Assembly: GCA_965365345.1 (NCBI GenBank)
Contig: CBDUBH010000029.1
Coordinates: forward strand, 1 to 36,131
Source: CBDUBH01 sp965365345
Lineage (GTDB): Bacteria; Bacteroidota; Ignavibacteria; Ignavibacteriales; SURF-24
Length of the DNA stretch: 36,131 bases
Reading direction: 5' to 3'
Shown here piece after piece: positions 8,377-16,365 of this stretch (within the stretch, counting starts at the first letter, position 1; each line of letters opens with the position of its first letter). A program made the translations under genes and the position numbers. A model generated the notes under the pieces. The model was not told the origin of the DNA and did not search any database. It saw nothing but the letters and a program-made list of their open reading frames with translations.

Positions 8377-10299
8377 TTAAGAAATTACTGCCTTTTTTAA
8401 ACTTCTGTCCACTGCTTCTTTGAACGAAACCAGATTCACCGGTTTTTGAAAAACATATTCTACTTCAAGTTCTTTGTAAGCATCAACAATGTAATCATTT
8501 ACATCGCTGCTCAATACAATTACAGGCGGTTTACGGTTAAAATCCGAAACTTTAATTTTCTTCACTAGATCATATCCGCTTATTTCTAGCATTTTATGAT
8601 CGGTAATTACAAGCGCGGGCGAACTTTTCTTTATTTTTTCCAAAGCTTCGCTGCCGTCTTTTGCTTCATCAATATTGTATAGCGGAATAAAATTCTTCAA
8701 AATTTTTGAATATAAAAGTCTGTCGGTTTTGCTGTCATCCACAAGCAAAATACTTTCGGCGGCAAGCGGTAAAGTAAAATGGAATTCTGTTCCATTTCCA
8801 ATTTCGCTTTCAACCCAAATTTTTCCGCCGTGCTTAATTACAATTTCTTGCACGATTGAAAGTCCGAGTCCTGTTCCTTTTTCGCCTGCTGTTCCTTCCG
8901 AAGTAAATTTAGCATCAACTTTAAAAAGCTTATCCAGATTTTCTTTTTTAATTCCCGTTCCGCTATCCTTTACAACAATTTCAACTTGATTATTTTCACC
9001 GGAAGTTTTTAATAAAACACTTATCACACCGCCTGTATTCGTAAATTTGATCGAGTTTGAAATTAAATTGTTAAAAATCTGAAGCATCAGATTAAAATCC
9101 GCATGAACAAATATTTCTTTTGAAATATCGGATTTAAGCGCAATTCCTTTTTGAATTGCAGTTCCATTAAGCAAAGTTATCGCCTTTAAAACTACTTCAC
9201 GCAAATTTAATTTTTCCGGTTCAAAACGAATTCTTCCGGTTTGAATTCTCGTCCAATCCAAAAGCGAATTTACAAGGGATAAAATATTTTGTGAAGAATC
9301 TTTTATAAAATTGATATATTCGATACGCTGAGTTTCGTCAATTTCATCATCACTAAGTAAAATCTCCGTAAATCCGGTAATCGAACTGAAAGGCGTGCGA
9401 AGATCGTGCGAAATTATCGAAATGAATTTATCTTTTGCGCTGTTTAATTCTTTTAATTTTTTAATGTTTCGCAGCAAGTTTGCTTCTGCGCGTTTGCTCA
9501 AAGAAATATCGCTTAGAACTCCGAAAGCAGAAATCACTTTTCCGTTTTCATCACGAATTACTCTGATCTTATTTCGAACCCAAATTACTGCGCCAGGTTT
9601 TGTTATAACTCTGTGATCAATCTCTTCTGAAAATCTTGCAGAATCATTAAACAAATTCTGAAATTTTTTCTTAACTAAAATAAAATCGGATTCATGCACA
9701 ATTTTGAAAAAAAGTTTTGCCGAATTATAAAAATCTTCAGCTTTGTAACCGGAAATTTTTTCAATTTGATTTGTTATAAAATCGAATTTCAAAAAATTAT
9801 TTTTAACTTCAACACGCCAAAGAACGTCATCAATATTTTCATTTATCTTTGCGTAACTTTCGTTTGAATGTTCAAGCTTTTCAATTTTTTGTTTTTGTTC
9901 TGAAATATTTTTGCAGTTAAAAAGAAGATAAGATTGATCTGCGGCCTCAAATCTTGATACGCAAATTTCGGCAGAAAAACTTTCGCCGTTAAAATTTGAA
10001 CATAAAGTTTCAAAAACATCTTTTTGTATTGAATTTGATTTGCGTAATTCAGAAATCCGTAATATTTCCGTTTCAGTCAAGATCAATTTGGAAAAAGGAT
10101 TTCCCAAAATTTCGGTTTCATTTATGATTTTGAACAAAGAAAGAAAAGCAGGATTAACAAATTCGATTTTGCCATCAGCTTCAATTGCAAATGCTTCATT
10201 TGAATTTTGAAAAGCCGCGCTGATGATATTGAGATCTTTATCAATCAGCTTTGCAAAATTTGTTGTTAATTTAGAAATTATTCCGCTTTTGTTGCTCAT
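8377..10299 (-). CDS. hybrid histidine kinase with C-terminal receiver
   Basis: A 640-residue cytoplasmic protein. Domains: PAS near 22-135, PAS/PAC near 145-272 (VLSDISLSKRAEA), HisKA with His298 in SHDLRTPF, HATPase_c with Asn415 (SNSIKF), DSGTGI and GTGLGLS, then a receiver at about 516-635 with Asp521/Asp522, acceptor Asp567 (ITDHKM) and Lys619 (QKP). The linker after HisKA (LLDWTRIQTGRI...PEKLNL) closely resembles that in the kinase at 24388, so the two are paralogues. A hybrid kinase usually passes phosphate through its receiver to an HPt protein; none is encoded in the window. The gene converges on the PP2C phosphatase gene, 61 bp away, which suggests shared function without proving it. 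No clear Shine-Dalgarno precedes the ATG. Confidence 0.93.
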   Translation of the reverse strand: MSNKSGIISKLTTNFAKLIDKDLNIISAAFQNSNEAFAIEADGKIEFVNPAFLSLFKIINETEILGNPFSKLILTETEILRISELRKSNSIQKDVFETLCSNFNGESFSAEICVSRFEAADQSYLLFNCKNISEQKQKIEKLEHSNESYAKINENIDDVLWRVEVKNNFLKFDFITNQIEKISGYKAEDFYNSAKLFFKIVHESDFILVKKKFQNLFNDSARFSEEIDHRVITKPGAVIWVRNKIRVIRDENGKVISAFGVLSDISLSKRAEANLLRNIKKLKELNSAKDKFISIISHDLRTPFSSITGFTEILLSDDEIDETQRIEYINFIKDSSQNILSLVNSLLDWTRIQTGRIRFEPEKLNLREVVLKAITLLNGTAIQKGIALKSDISKEIFVHADFNLMLQIFNNLISNSIKFTNTGGVISVLLKTSGENNQVEIVVKDSGTGIKKENLDKLFKVDAKFTSEGTAGEKGTGLGLSIVQEIVIKHGGKIWVESEIGNGTEFHFTLPLAAESILLVDDSKTDRLLYSKILKNFIPLYNIDEAKDGSEALEKIKKSSPALVITDHKMLEISGYDLVKKIKVSDFNRKPPVIVLSSDVNDYIVDAYKELEVEYVFQKPVNLVSFKEAVDRSLKKAVIS

Positions 10300-10520
10300 C
10301 TTTTATCAAAAACCCGGTCAAAAAAAAATATTTTTCAAGGATGCTAATTTAATAAATTTAAAAGACAAAAATGTCATTTATTTAATTATCGAGATTTTTT
10401 TTAAAAATTATACTTTAAAAATTAAAATTGAAAGTATGATTTTGTCGAGATGAAAAATTCCGTTAAAAGAAATTGATTATTTGTATCTTTAATTATTTAG
10501 AAGCTTTTTTTGAGATAAAA

Positions 10521-10823
10521 ATGAAAATACTCGCTTTGGAAAGAGAAATTAATAATTTTACAACCAATGATTTTAAACCTTATTTAAAAGCCGAAGCCGC
10601 AAAAGTTTTGGAATTATACGAATCAGGAATAATCAGGGAAATTTATTTTACAAAAGAACATAATGCGGTGATAATTCTGGAATGCCAAAATGAAATTGAC
10701 GCTGAAAATATTTTGAATTCACTTCCTTTGGTAAAAGAAAATTTGATCAAATTTGAAATTATTCCGCTGCTTCCTTATAATGGATTTTCAAGATTGGTGA
10801 AGTTAAATTTTGCAGGAAAATAA
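10521..10823 (+). CDS. small muconolactone-isomerase/YCII-like dimeric alpha+beta barrel protein
   Basis: A 100-residue protein beginning MKILALEREI. An in-frame ATG at 10473 gives an N-terminal extension rich in Phe/Ile that does not look like the family, so the ATG at 10521 is preferred. The pattern of a beta-strand, a helix (F..YLKAEAAKVLELYESG), a strand with IREIYFT and a final 'IPLLPYNGF' loop resembles muconolactone delta-isomerase-like and YCII-related proteins, a ferredoxin-like fold that pairs into dimers. The catalytic role is unknown: members range from isomerases to binding proteins. It is monocistronic and followed by a GTAGAGAC palindrome, which may serve as terminator. Confidence 0.7.
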   Translation: MKILALEREINNFTTNDFKPYLKAEAAKVLELYESGIIREIYFTKEHNAVIILECQNEIDAENILNSLPLVKENLIKFEIIPLLPYNGFSRLVKLNFAGK

Positions 10824-10827
10824 TTTC

Positions 10828-10855
10828 GTAGAGACGTAGCATGCCACGTCTCTAC
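10828..10855. repeat. GTAGAGAC palindromic repeat, copy 2; likely bidirectional terminator
   Basis: A perfect 10-bp stem, GTAGAGACGT (10828-10837) with ACGTCTCTAC (10846-10855), around an 8-nt loop containing GCATG. T-rich sequence follows on the plus strand. It lies between the convergent small protein gene and the M24 peptidase gene, and shares its outer arms with the palindrome at 2405-2432. Confidence 0.75.
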
Positions 10856-10873
10856 CTTTTATTTAAAATAAGA

Positions 10874-12067
10874 TTAATTTTTTATCAAAATAATTTCTTT
10901 TTGCGGATTTGACAGGAATTCGCAGCCATCTTTTGTAACAACAACTTCTTCTTCAATTGTTGCAATTCCGTAACCTTTTACAGGCAAACGCGGTTCAATT
11001 GTATAAACTTGTCCTTCTTCCACAGTTTGGAAAGGTAAATTTCCGTAGCGTTCCCATTTCGGTGAAAGCAAGCCGCCGCCATCGTGCGCAAATCTTCCGA
11101 TTTGATGACCCAAAGCATGGGGATATTCTTCATAACCGTTTTGGACAATGTAATTTCTTGCAATGTCATCAAGTTCAAATCCTTTTTTGCCCGGTTTTAA
11201 TTCTTTTGCGGCAAGTTGAATAGAATCTCGAATTACGTTAAATCCTTTTTGAACTTCGGCGGGCGCAGTTTCTTCGCCATCTTTTAAAATATACCAAGTA
11301 CGCTGTAAATCAGAACAATATCCATTATAATTAATTCCGAAATCAATATTTAAAACATGTCCCGGTTGAACTTGTCTTTCGGTTGGTCCTGCGTGTGCGC
11401 CTGCTGTATCCGGTCCGGTAAAAACTGCAGGACAGTGATCAGGATCCCAAGCCAGGCCGAATCCTTTTTCTTCAACTTTGCCTTTAATAAAATCGGCAAT
11501 TTCTTTTTCGGTAACGCCGACTTTTATAAAACCGCTTACTTCATCAAAAATCTTTAAAGTTTCTTCGATCGCTTTTTTCATAATTTCAAGTTCGGCATTC
11601 GATTTTCTGCCGCGAAGTGCTGCGATAATTTCTTCAGATGAAATTAGTCTTTCTGAAAATTTTGTTCCTGCCAAATGATCCAATAATTCAAGATACAAAC
11701 CGTGAGTTAATCCATCAGCTAAAGAAGAATTTCTGGAATAATTAATCGCGATTTTATTCGGATTGTATTTGTTTAAAACATTCAATAAAGGTTCTTTTAC
11801 ATTTTTCAAATATCCGATAACTTCTTTGTAAGTTCCCACAGATTTCATATTTGCAACATCGAGCGAGCCCAAAATTGCAATTGTATCACCTTCTTTTGTA
11901 ATTATAAAAGCGCTTTGCCATGTGCAGTTTGTACCAACAACCATATCCATTGAAGGATCTCGCATGTTTGAACTTTCGCGAACGAAGATCATCCACATAT
12001 CTATTTCTTTTTCTTTTAGAATTGAAACGGCTTGCTCAATTTTTTCTTTGATCATTTGATTTGACAT
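10874..12067 (-). CDS. M24-family metallopeptidase (Xaa-Pro aminopeptidase type)
   Basis: A 397-residue protein with the two-part layout of prolidases: a creatinase-type N-domain (about 8-150) and a pita-bread catalytic domain (about 160-395). The five metal ligands can be placed at Asp242 (LNIDFG), Asp253 (GYCSDLQRTWY), His321 (HALGHQIG), Glu358 (YTIEPRL) and Glu372 (ATIEEEVVV). The enzyme would remove an N-terminal residue before proline in the cytoplasm, using two metal ions. Exact substrate is not certain, since creatinases and other M24 lyases share the fold. The start is secure: ATG with a strong GAGGAG 7 nt upstream on the minus strand. The gene is divergent from the antiporter gene; the intergenic region holds paired TGTACA sites and TTAGAATTTAG repeats. 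Confidence 0.92.
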   Translation of the reverse strand: MSNQMIKEKIEQAVSILKEKEIDMWMIFVRESSNMRDPSMDMVVGTNCTWQSAFIITKEGDTIAILGSLDVANMKSVGTYKEVIGYLKNVKEPLLNVLNKYNPNKIAINYSRNSSLADGLTHGLYLELLDHLAGTKFSERLISSEEIIAALRGRKSNAELEIMKKAIEETLKIFDEVSGFIKVGVTEKEIADFIKGKVEEKGFGLAWDPDHCPAVFTGPDTAGAHAGPTERQVQPGHVLNIDFGINYNGYCSDLQRTWYILKDGEETAPAEVQKGFNVIRDSIQLAAKELKPGKKGFELDDIARNYIVQNGYEEYPHALGHQIGRFAHDGGGLLSPKWERYGNLPFQTVEEGQVYTIEPRLPVKGYGIATIEEEVVVTKDGCEFLSNPQKEIILIKN

Positions 12068-12158
12068 GCAAACTCCTCTGTTAGAATTTAGAATTGAGAA
12101 TGTTGAATTTAGAATTTTTGAAATAATTTATTATGATTATTAAATGTTTTCACAATAA

Positions 12159-12190
12159 ATTGTACATTATAAATTCTACATTGTACATTT
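12159..12190. promoter_or_regulatory. paired ATTGTACATT sites, possible operator
   Basis: The 10-mer ATTGTACATT, with the palindrome TGTACA at its centre, occurs at 12159 and again at 12180, 21 bp apart, which is two helical turns. It lies between the divergent M24 peptidase and antiporter genes. It may be an operator, or only a low-complexity intergenic repeat; reading alone cannot decide. Confidence 0.3.
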
Positions 12191-12249
12191 AATAATATAA
12201 ACTTACTTATTAAAATATTTTTTGGCAAGAAAATCCCGTTGATTAAACT

Positions 12250-14208
12250 ATGCAAGTAATAAAAGATGTAATTATAATTTTTTTGGTTTCGCTGCCAATA
12301 GTATTTTTGTTCAGAAAAATTAATATGCCGAGCATAGTCGGATTTTTGATTGCCGGAATTTTTATCGGTCCTTACGGATTCAAATGGATCTCAGAAATTC
12401 ACAGTATAGAAGTTCTTGCCGAAATTGGCGTGGTTTTACTTTTGTTTACGATTGGGCTGGAAGTTTCAATAAGTAAACTTTCACAAATGAAAAAACTTTT
12501 AACCATCGGCGGCGGAATGCAGGTTCTTGTTACACTTTCACTTTCCGCGCTGTTCTTTTATTTTCTAAATCTTCCGCTTGAAAAATGTATCTTTTTCGGA
12601 ATGCTAATTAGTCTTTCCAGCACGGCAATTGTTTTAAGATTGCTTTCGGAAAAGAATGAATTAAATGCGCCTCACGGAAAAATTGCATTGGGAATTTTGA
12701 TATTTCAGGATCTCGCAATTGTTCCGATGATGCTTTTATTACCTATTTTAGGCGCCGGCGAAGATCTTTCCGTTACTTTAGTTTTAATAAAACTTGGAAC
12801 TGCATTGGTATTTCTGGTAGTTACAGTTTTAGTTTCAAAATTTATAATGCCGAAACTTCTTTTTCAACTTGCTAAAATGCAAAGCCGCGAAGCATTCATT
12901 ATCGGCGTAATTCTGCTTATTTTGGGAACTGCTTATCTTACCGAAATGATCGGACTTTCATTTGCATTAGGCGCTTTTATTGCGGGGCTTGTACTTTCCG
13001 AAACAGAATTTTCACATCAGGTAACAGCCGAGATTCTTCCTTTTAAAGATGCTTTTAACAGTCTGTTTTTTGTTTCAATAGGCTTGCTTTTAGATTACAG
13101 CTTTGTTGCTAAATATCCTTTGATAATAATTGCGCTTGTTTTCGGATTGATTTTTTTCAAGGCAACTGTAATTTTTGTTATCACGATTTTAATGAAATAT
13201 CCTTCACGCGTTGCTATAATTTCCGGAATTACGCTCGCGCAGATCGGTGAATTTTCTTTTGTACTTGCACAAGGCGGAAACAGGTTTAATTTGATTGGGG
13301 AGAATGATTATAGCGCATTTTTGGCAGCATCAATCTTTACAATGCTTTTAACTCCGCTTTTAATGCAAATTGCGCCCAAACTTGCCGTTAAAATGCAGGA
13401 TAAAATAAAAGATAAACACGGCGAAGTTCCTGATAAAGTAAAATTAAAAGATCATGTGATAATTGCAGGATTTGGAATTAACGGACAAAACATCGCGCGC
13501 GTTTTAAGAGAAACCGGAATTAGATACGTCATTATTGATCTGAATCCCGAAACCGTAAAACAAAAACGAAAAGAAAAAGAAACAATTTTTTTCGGCGATA
13601 TCACACGCCGGGAAGTTCTTGAAGAAGCATATATAAAAGAAGCAAATACAATTGTTTTTACAATTTCAGATCCATATTCCACAAGAATCGGATTGCAAAT
13701 TGCAAAATCACTTAATCCGGAAGTTTACACAATAATCAGAACAAGATTTATAAACGAAGTTGAAGAACTTATAAAACTCGGTGCCGATGAAGTTATTCCT
13801 GAAGAATTTGAAACTTCACTTCAAATATTTACAAAAGTTTTGCAAAAATATCACATTCCGGTAAATATAATTATGCGAATGTCAAATATTTTAAGAAGTG
13901 AATCATATCAATTATTGCGAAAAGATCCTTCAGCGATTCAATCACTTTCGCATCTTGATAAAATTTTAGCTGAAGGCGTTACCGAAATTTATTACGTTGA
14001 AGATTCAAATTCTTTTATAAATAAAACTTTAAGTGAAATTAATTTCAGGGCTTTAACCGGAGCAACAATAATTTCGATATTACGCGATGGAACAAATATA
14101 AATAATCCTGCCGGCGAAGAAAAAATTCTGTCAAAAGATAATTTGATAATTTACGGAACTCACAATTCTGTTGATAAAGCGATCGATCTTTTAGATTCCA
14201 AAAAATGA
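12250..14208 (+). CDS. KefB/KefC-type monovalent cation:proton antiporter (CPA2) with RCK domains
   Basis: The 652-residue protein has about 12 hydrophobic segments over residues 1-385, including the CPA2 signatures FLIAGIFIGPYG, LLFTIGLEVS and SLSSTAIVLRLL. The Rossmann RCK-N domain begins at residue 401 with the nucleotide motif GFGING (407-412) and continues with an acidic end to strand 2 (YVIIDLNPE). A TrkA-C/RCK-C domain covers about 565-650. It should sit in the inner membrane and exchange K+ or Na+ for H+, gated by a nucleotide bound to the RCK domain. The lack of an adjacent kefF/kefG-type quinone reductase gene argues against the classic glutathione-gated system. No Shine-Dalgarno is visible before the ATG. 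The gene is monocistronic. Confidence 0.93.
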   Translation: MQVIKDVIIIFLVSLPIVFLFRKINMPSIVGFLIAGIFIGPYGFKWISEIHSIEVLAEIGVVLLLFTIGLEVSISKLSQMKKLLTIGGGMQVLVTLSLSALFFYFLNLPLEKCIFFGMLISLSSTAIVLRLLSEKNELNAPHGKIALGILIFQDLAIVPMMLLLPILGAGEDLSVTLVLIKLGTALVFLVVTVLVSKFIMPKLLFQLAKMQSREAFIIGVILLILGTAYLTEMIGLSFALGAFIAGLVLSETEFSHQVTAEILPFKDAFNSLFFVSIGLLLDYSFVAKYPLIIIALVFGLIFFKATVIFVITILMKYPSRVAIISGITLAQIGEFSFVLAQGGNRFNLIGENDYSAFLAASIFTMLLTPLLMQIAPKLAVKMQDKIKDKHGEVPDKVKLKDHVIIAGFGINGQNIARVLRETGIRYVIIDLNPETVKQKRKEKETIFFGDITRREVLEEAYIKEANTIVFTISDPYSTRIGLQIAKSLNPEVYTIIRTRFINEVEELIKLGADEVIPEEFETSLQIFTKVLQKYHIPVNIIMRMSNILRSESYQLLRKDPSAIQSLSHLDKILAEGVTEIYYVEDSNSFINKTLSEINFRALTGATIISILRDGTNINNPAGEEKILSKDNLIIYGTHNSVDKAIDLLDSKK

Positions 14209-14593
14209 AATTTTCTCCGATTTTGAAAAATGATTTTACTAATTTTAAGAAAATTTTACCATTTTAATTTTCTACCGGAATGTTTTTTCCATTCAAAAAA
14301 TATTTCTTTAAAAATTAATTTCCATATTGATTTTTAAAATCATTTAGAAAAAGATAACTCTCTCCTTAATATTTAAATTTTAACCGTAAAAACATTTAAA
14401 TACTAACTTTTTAATTTCATTAAGCATAAATTAATTTTAAGTAAAGCGAAATCCGATTGTGCTTGTTTTGTGAAAAAAAATCTTTATATTCGCATATTAA
14501 AAAACGGGTATGGAAGTTGATATTTCATACACAAACATAGATTAAGGATTTAGTTAAATCCTATTAATTAAAAAATTTGTAGAGGTTTTTATC
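14209..14593. other. intergenic region with glutamate dehydrogenase leader
   Basis: These 385 bp hold no gene. The left half is plain AT-rich sequence without a clear terminator for the antiporter gene. The right 100 bp hold two hairpins ahead of glutamate dehydrogenase: GTATGGA/TTCATAC starting near 14510, and an 8-bp palindrome at 14545-14562. AGAGG at 14581 is the ribosome site. The promoter cannot be placed with confidence. Confidence 0.6.
14545..14562 (+). promoter_or_regulatory. palindromic hairpin in the gdhA leader
   Basis: AGGATTTA pairs with TAAATCCT around a GT centre, about 30 bp upstream of the start codon. It could be a protein-binding operator or an RNA hairpin. No T-run follows, so it is not a normal attenuator. 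Confidence 0.35.
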
Positions 14594-15937
14594 ATGTCCG
14601 AGTATATCAACAAGTTAATGGCTGATCTTAAAGCCAAAAATCAAGGTGAATCTGAATTTCATCAGGCAGTTTTTGAAGTTGCTGAATCTTTGGAACCGGT
14701 TTTTGAAAGACATCCGGAATACAGATCTGCAAAAATTCTTGAAAGAATGATTGAGCCGGAAAGAACAATAATGTTCAGAGTTCCCTGGATGGATGACCAA
14801 GGAGAAGTTCACGTTAACCGCGGTTTCAGAGTTGAATTTAACAGCGCAATTGGTCCATATAAAGGCGGATTAAGATTCCACCCTTCTGTAAATTTAAGCA
14901 TTTTAAAATTTTTAGGATTTGAACAAATTTTCAAAAACAGCTTAACAACACTTCCTATGGGCGGCGGTAAAGGCGGCTCTGATTTCGATCCAAAAGGAAA
15001 AAGCGATAACGAAATTATGCGTTTCTGCCAAAGCTTTATGACTGAATTATTCCGTCATATCGGTGCAAATACAGACGTTCCCGCAGGTGATATCGGCGTT
15101 GGCGGCAGAGAAATCGGTTTTATGTTCGGACAATACAAAAGATTAAAAAATGAATTTACAGGCGTTTTAACCGGAAAAGGTATTAATTGGGGTGGCTCTC
15201 TTGTTAGACCTGAAGCAACCGGTTACGGCGTTGTTTATTTTGCTCAGGAAATGTTACGCACTAAAGGTCATGATATCGCAGGAAAAACTTTTGCAGTATC
15301 AGGATTTGGAAACGTTGCCTGGGGCGCAGTTAAAAAAATTAATCAATTAGGCGGAAAGGTAGTTACACTTTCAGGACCTGACGGATTTGTTTACGATAAA
15401 GACGGAATCAGCGGCGATAAAATTGAATATATGTTAAAATTACGCTCAAGCAATAAAGATGCAGTTGAAGATTACGCAAAAGAATTTAAAGGCGCTGAAT
15501 TTTACGCAGGCAAAAAACCTTGGGGCGTAAAAGTTGACGTTGCAGTTCCTTGCGCAACTCAAAATGAATTAAATGAAAATGATGCTCGCGAATTGATCAA
15601 AAACGGCGCAATTTGTATTGCTGAAGGCGCAAATATGCCAACCACTGTTGAAGGTTACAATGTTATTAAAGAATCCGGAATTTTATTCTCACCGGGTAAA
15701 GCTTCAAACGCAGGCGGTGTTGCAACTTCAGGATTGGAAATGGCTCAAAACTCAATGCGCATTCCTTGGTCAGCTGATGAAGTTGATGCTAAATTGCATG
15801 ATATTATGAAAAGAATTCACGATACTTGCTTGTTTACAGCAGAAAGATTCGGAACTCCCGGAAATTATGTAAACGGCGCTAACATTGCAGGATTCTTAAA
15901 AGTTGCTGATGCAATGATGGATCAGGGTTTAGTTTAA
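14594..15937 (+). CDS. gdhA: glutamate dehydrogenase, hexameric NADP-type
   Basis: At 447 residues it has exactly the length of E. coli GdhA. The substrate-binding lysines are Lys90 (GPYKGGLRF), Lys114 (FKNSL) and catalytic Lys126 (PMGGGKGGSD); Asp166 lies in PAGDIGVGGREIG. The Rossmann motif SGFGNVAWGA (236-245) follows. Strand 2 of the Rossmann fold ends in VVTLSGPDG, with Ser rather than an acidic residue, which fits NADP(H) over NAD(H). It makes glutamate from 2-oxoglutarate and ammonia in the cytoplasm and is a main route of nitrogen assimilation. The start is fixed by AGAGG 8 nt before the ATG. It is a single-gene unit closed by a strong terminator, with a structured leader upstream. 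Confidence 0.97.
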   Translation: MSEYINKLMADLKAKNQGESEFHQAVFEVAESLEPVFERHPEYRSAKILERMIEPERTIMFRVPWMDDQGEVHVNRGFRVEFNSAIGPYKGGLRFHPSVNLSILKFLGFEQIFKNSLTTLPMGGGKGGSDFDPKGKSDNEIMRFCQSFMTELFRHIGANTDVPAGDIGVGGREIGFMFGQYKRLKNEFTGVLTGKGINWGGSLVRPEATGYGVVYFAQEMLRTKGHDIAGKTFAVSGFGNVAWGAVKKINQLGGKVVTLSGPDGFVYDKDGISGDKIEYMLKLRSSNKDAVEDYAKEFKGAEFYAGKKPWGVKVDVAVPCATQNELNENDARELIKNGAICIAEGANMPTTVEGYNVIKESGILFSPGKASNAGGVATSGLEMAQNSMRIPWSADEVDAKLHDIMKRIHDTCLFTAERFGTPGNYVNGANIAGFLKVADAMMDQGLV

Positions 15938-15966
15938 AATTAGGGTAATATTGGCAGTCTGAATAC

Positions 15967-15999
15967 ACGGAGCGGTTTTGCCGCTCCGTTTTTGTTTTA
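15967..15999 (+). terminator. rho-independent terminator of gdhA
   Basis: A perfect 9-bp stem, ACGGAGCGG (15967-15975) with CCGCTCCGT (15981-15989), closes a TTTTG loop and is followed by TTTTGTTTT, 30 bp after the stop codon. Confidence 0.93.
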
Positions 16000-16037
16000 A
16001 AATTGATCAAAAGTAATATTTTAGATTCTGTTATTTT

Positions 16038-16060
16038 GTCATTCCGGTTTGTCCGGAATC
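16038..16060. repeat. GTCATTCC-type hairpin repeat
   Basis: GTCATTCCGG, a short loop, then CCGGAATC. It is inverted relative to the copy at 16162-16205, 100 bp away. See the family description under the repeat finding. Confidence 0.8.
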
Positions 16061-16161
16061 AGATAAAATTCAATTTGCACCTTTAAAATCTATTTAATTC
16101 GAAATTTAAAATTTGTTGCAAGTTCTTTAATATTCTTTTCGAAATGATAAGAAAACAAAAA

Positions 16162-16205
16162 GGATTCCGGACAAGCCATGCCTTCGGCAGGCAGGCCGGA
16201 ATGAC
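16162..16205. repeat. GTCATTCC-type hairpin repeat with inner hairpin
   Basis: Reads GGATTCCGGACAAGCC, then an inserted inner hairpin built on GCCTTCGGC, then GGCCGGAATGAC. The outer stem is the same as at 16038-16060 in the opposite orientation. Confidence 0.8.
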
Positions 16206-16330
16206 GAAAAAATCTAAAACAAAAAATTTAGACTAAATCTTCATTTTTCCTGATAATTATTTTGTCCGATTCACGACAAGTGAGAATGACAATATTTTTC
16301 AACTGTAAACTGATAACCATAAACTAAAAA

Positions 16331-16355
16331 CTGACCGCTGAAAGCTGATAGCTGA
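16331..16355. repeat. short tandem repeat of GCTGAAAGCTGATAGCTGA type
   Basis: Imperfect tandem units of (A)GCTGA/GCTGAT. The same word string recurs at 35567-35598, 19 kb away. Confidence 0.65.
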
Positions 16356-16365
16356 ACGATAAAAA

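Larger units (their letters stand above)
15938..16365. other. convergent intergenic region with terminator and inverted dispersed repeats
   Basis: These 428 bp between glutamate dehydrogenase and uvrB carry a terminator (15967-15999), two GTCATTCC-type hairpin repeats in opposite orientation (16038-16060 and 16162-16205), and a short tandem of GCTGA-like units (16331-16355). No reading frame looks coding. Confidence 0.75.

Noticed and set aside
10473..10520. Upstream ATG extending the small barrel protein by 16 residues
   Set aside because: The extension is hydrophobic and unlike the family; MKILALERE at 10521 fits a normal first beta-strand.
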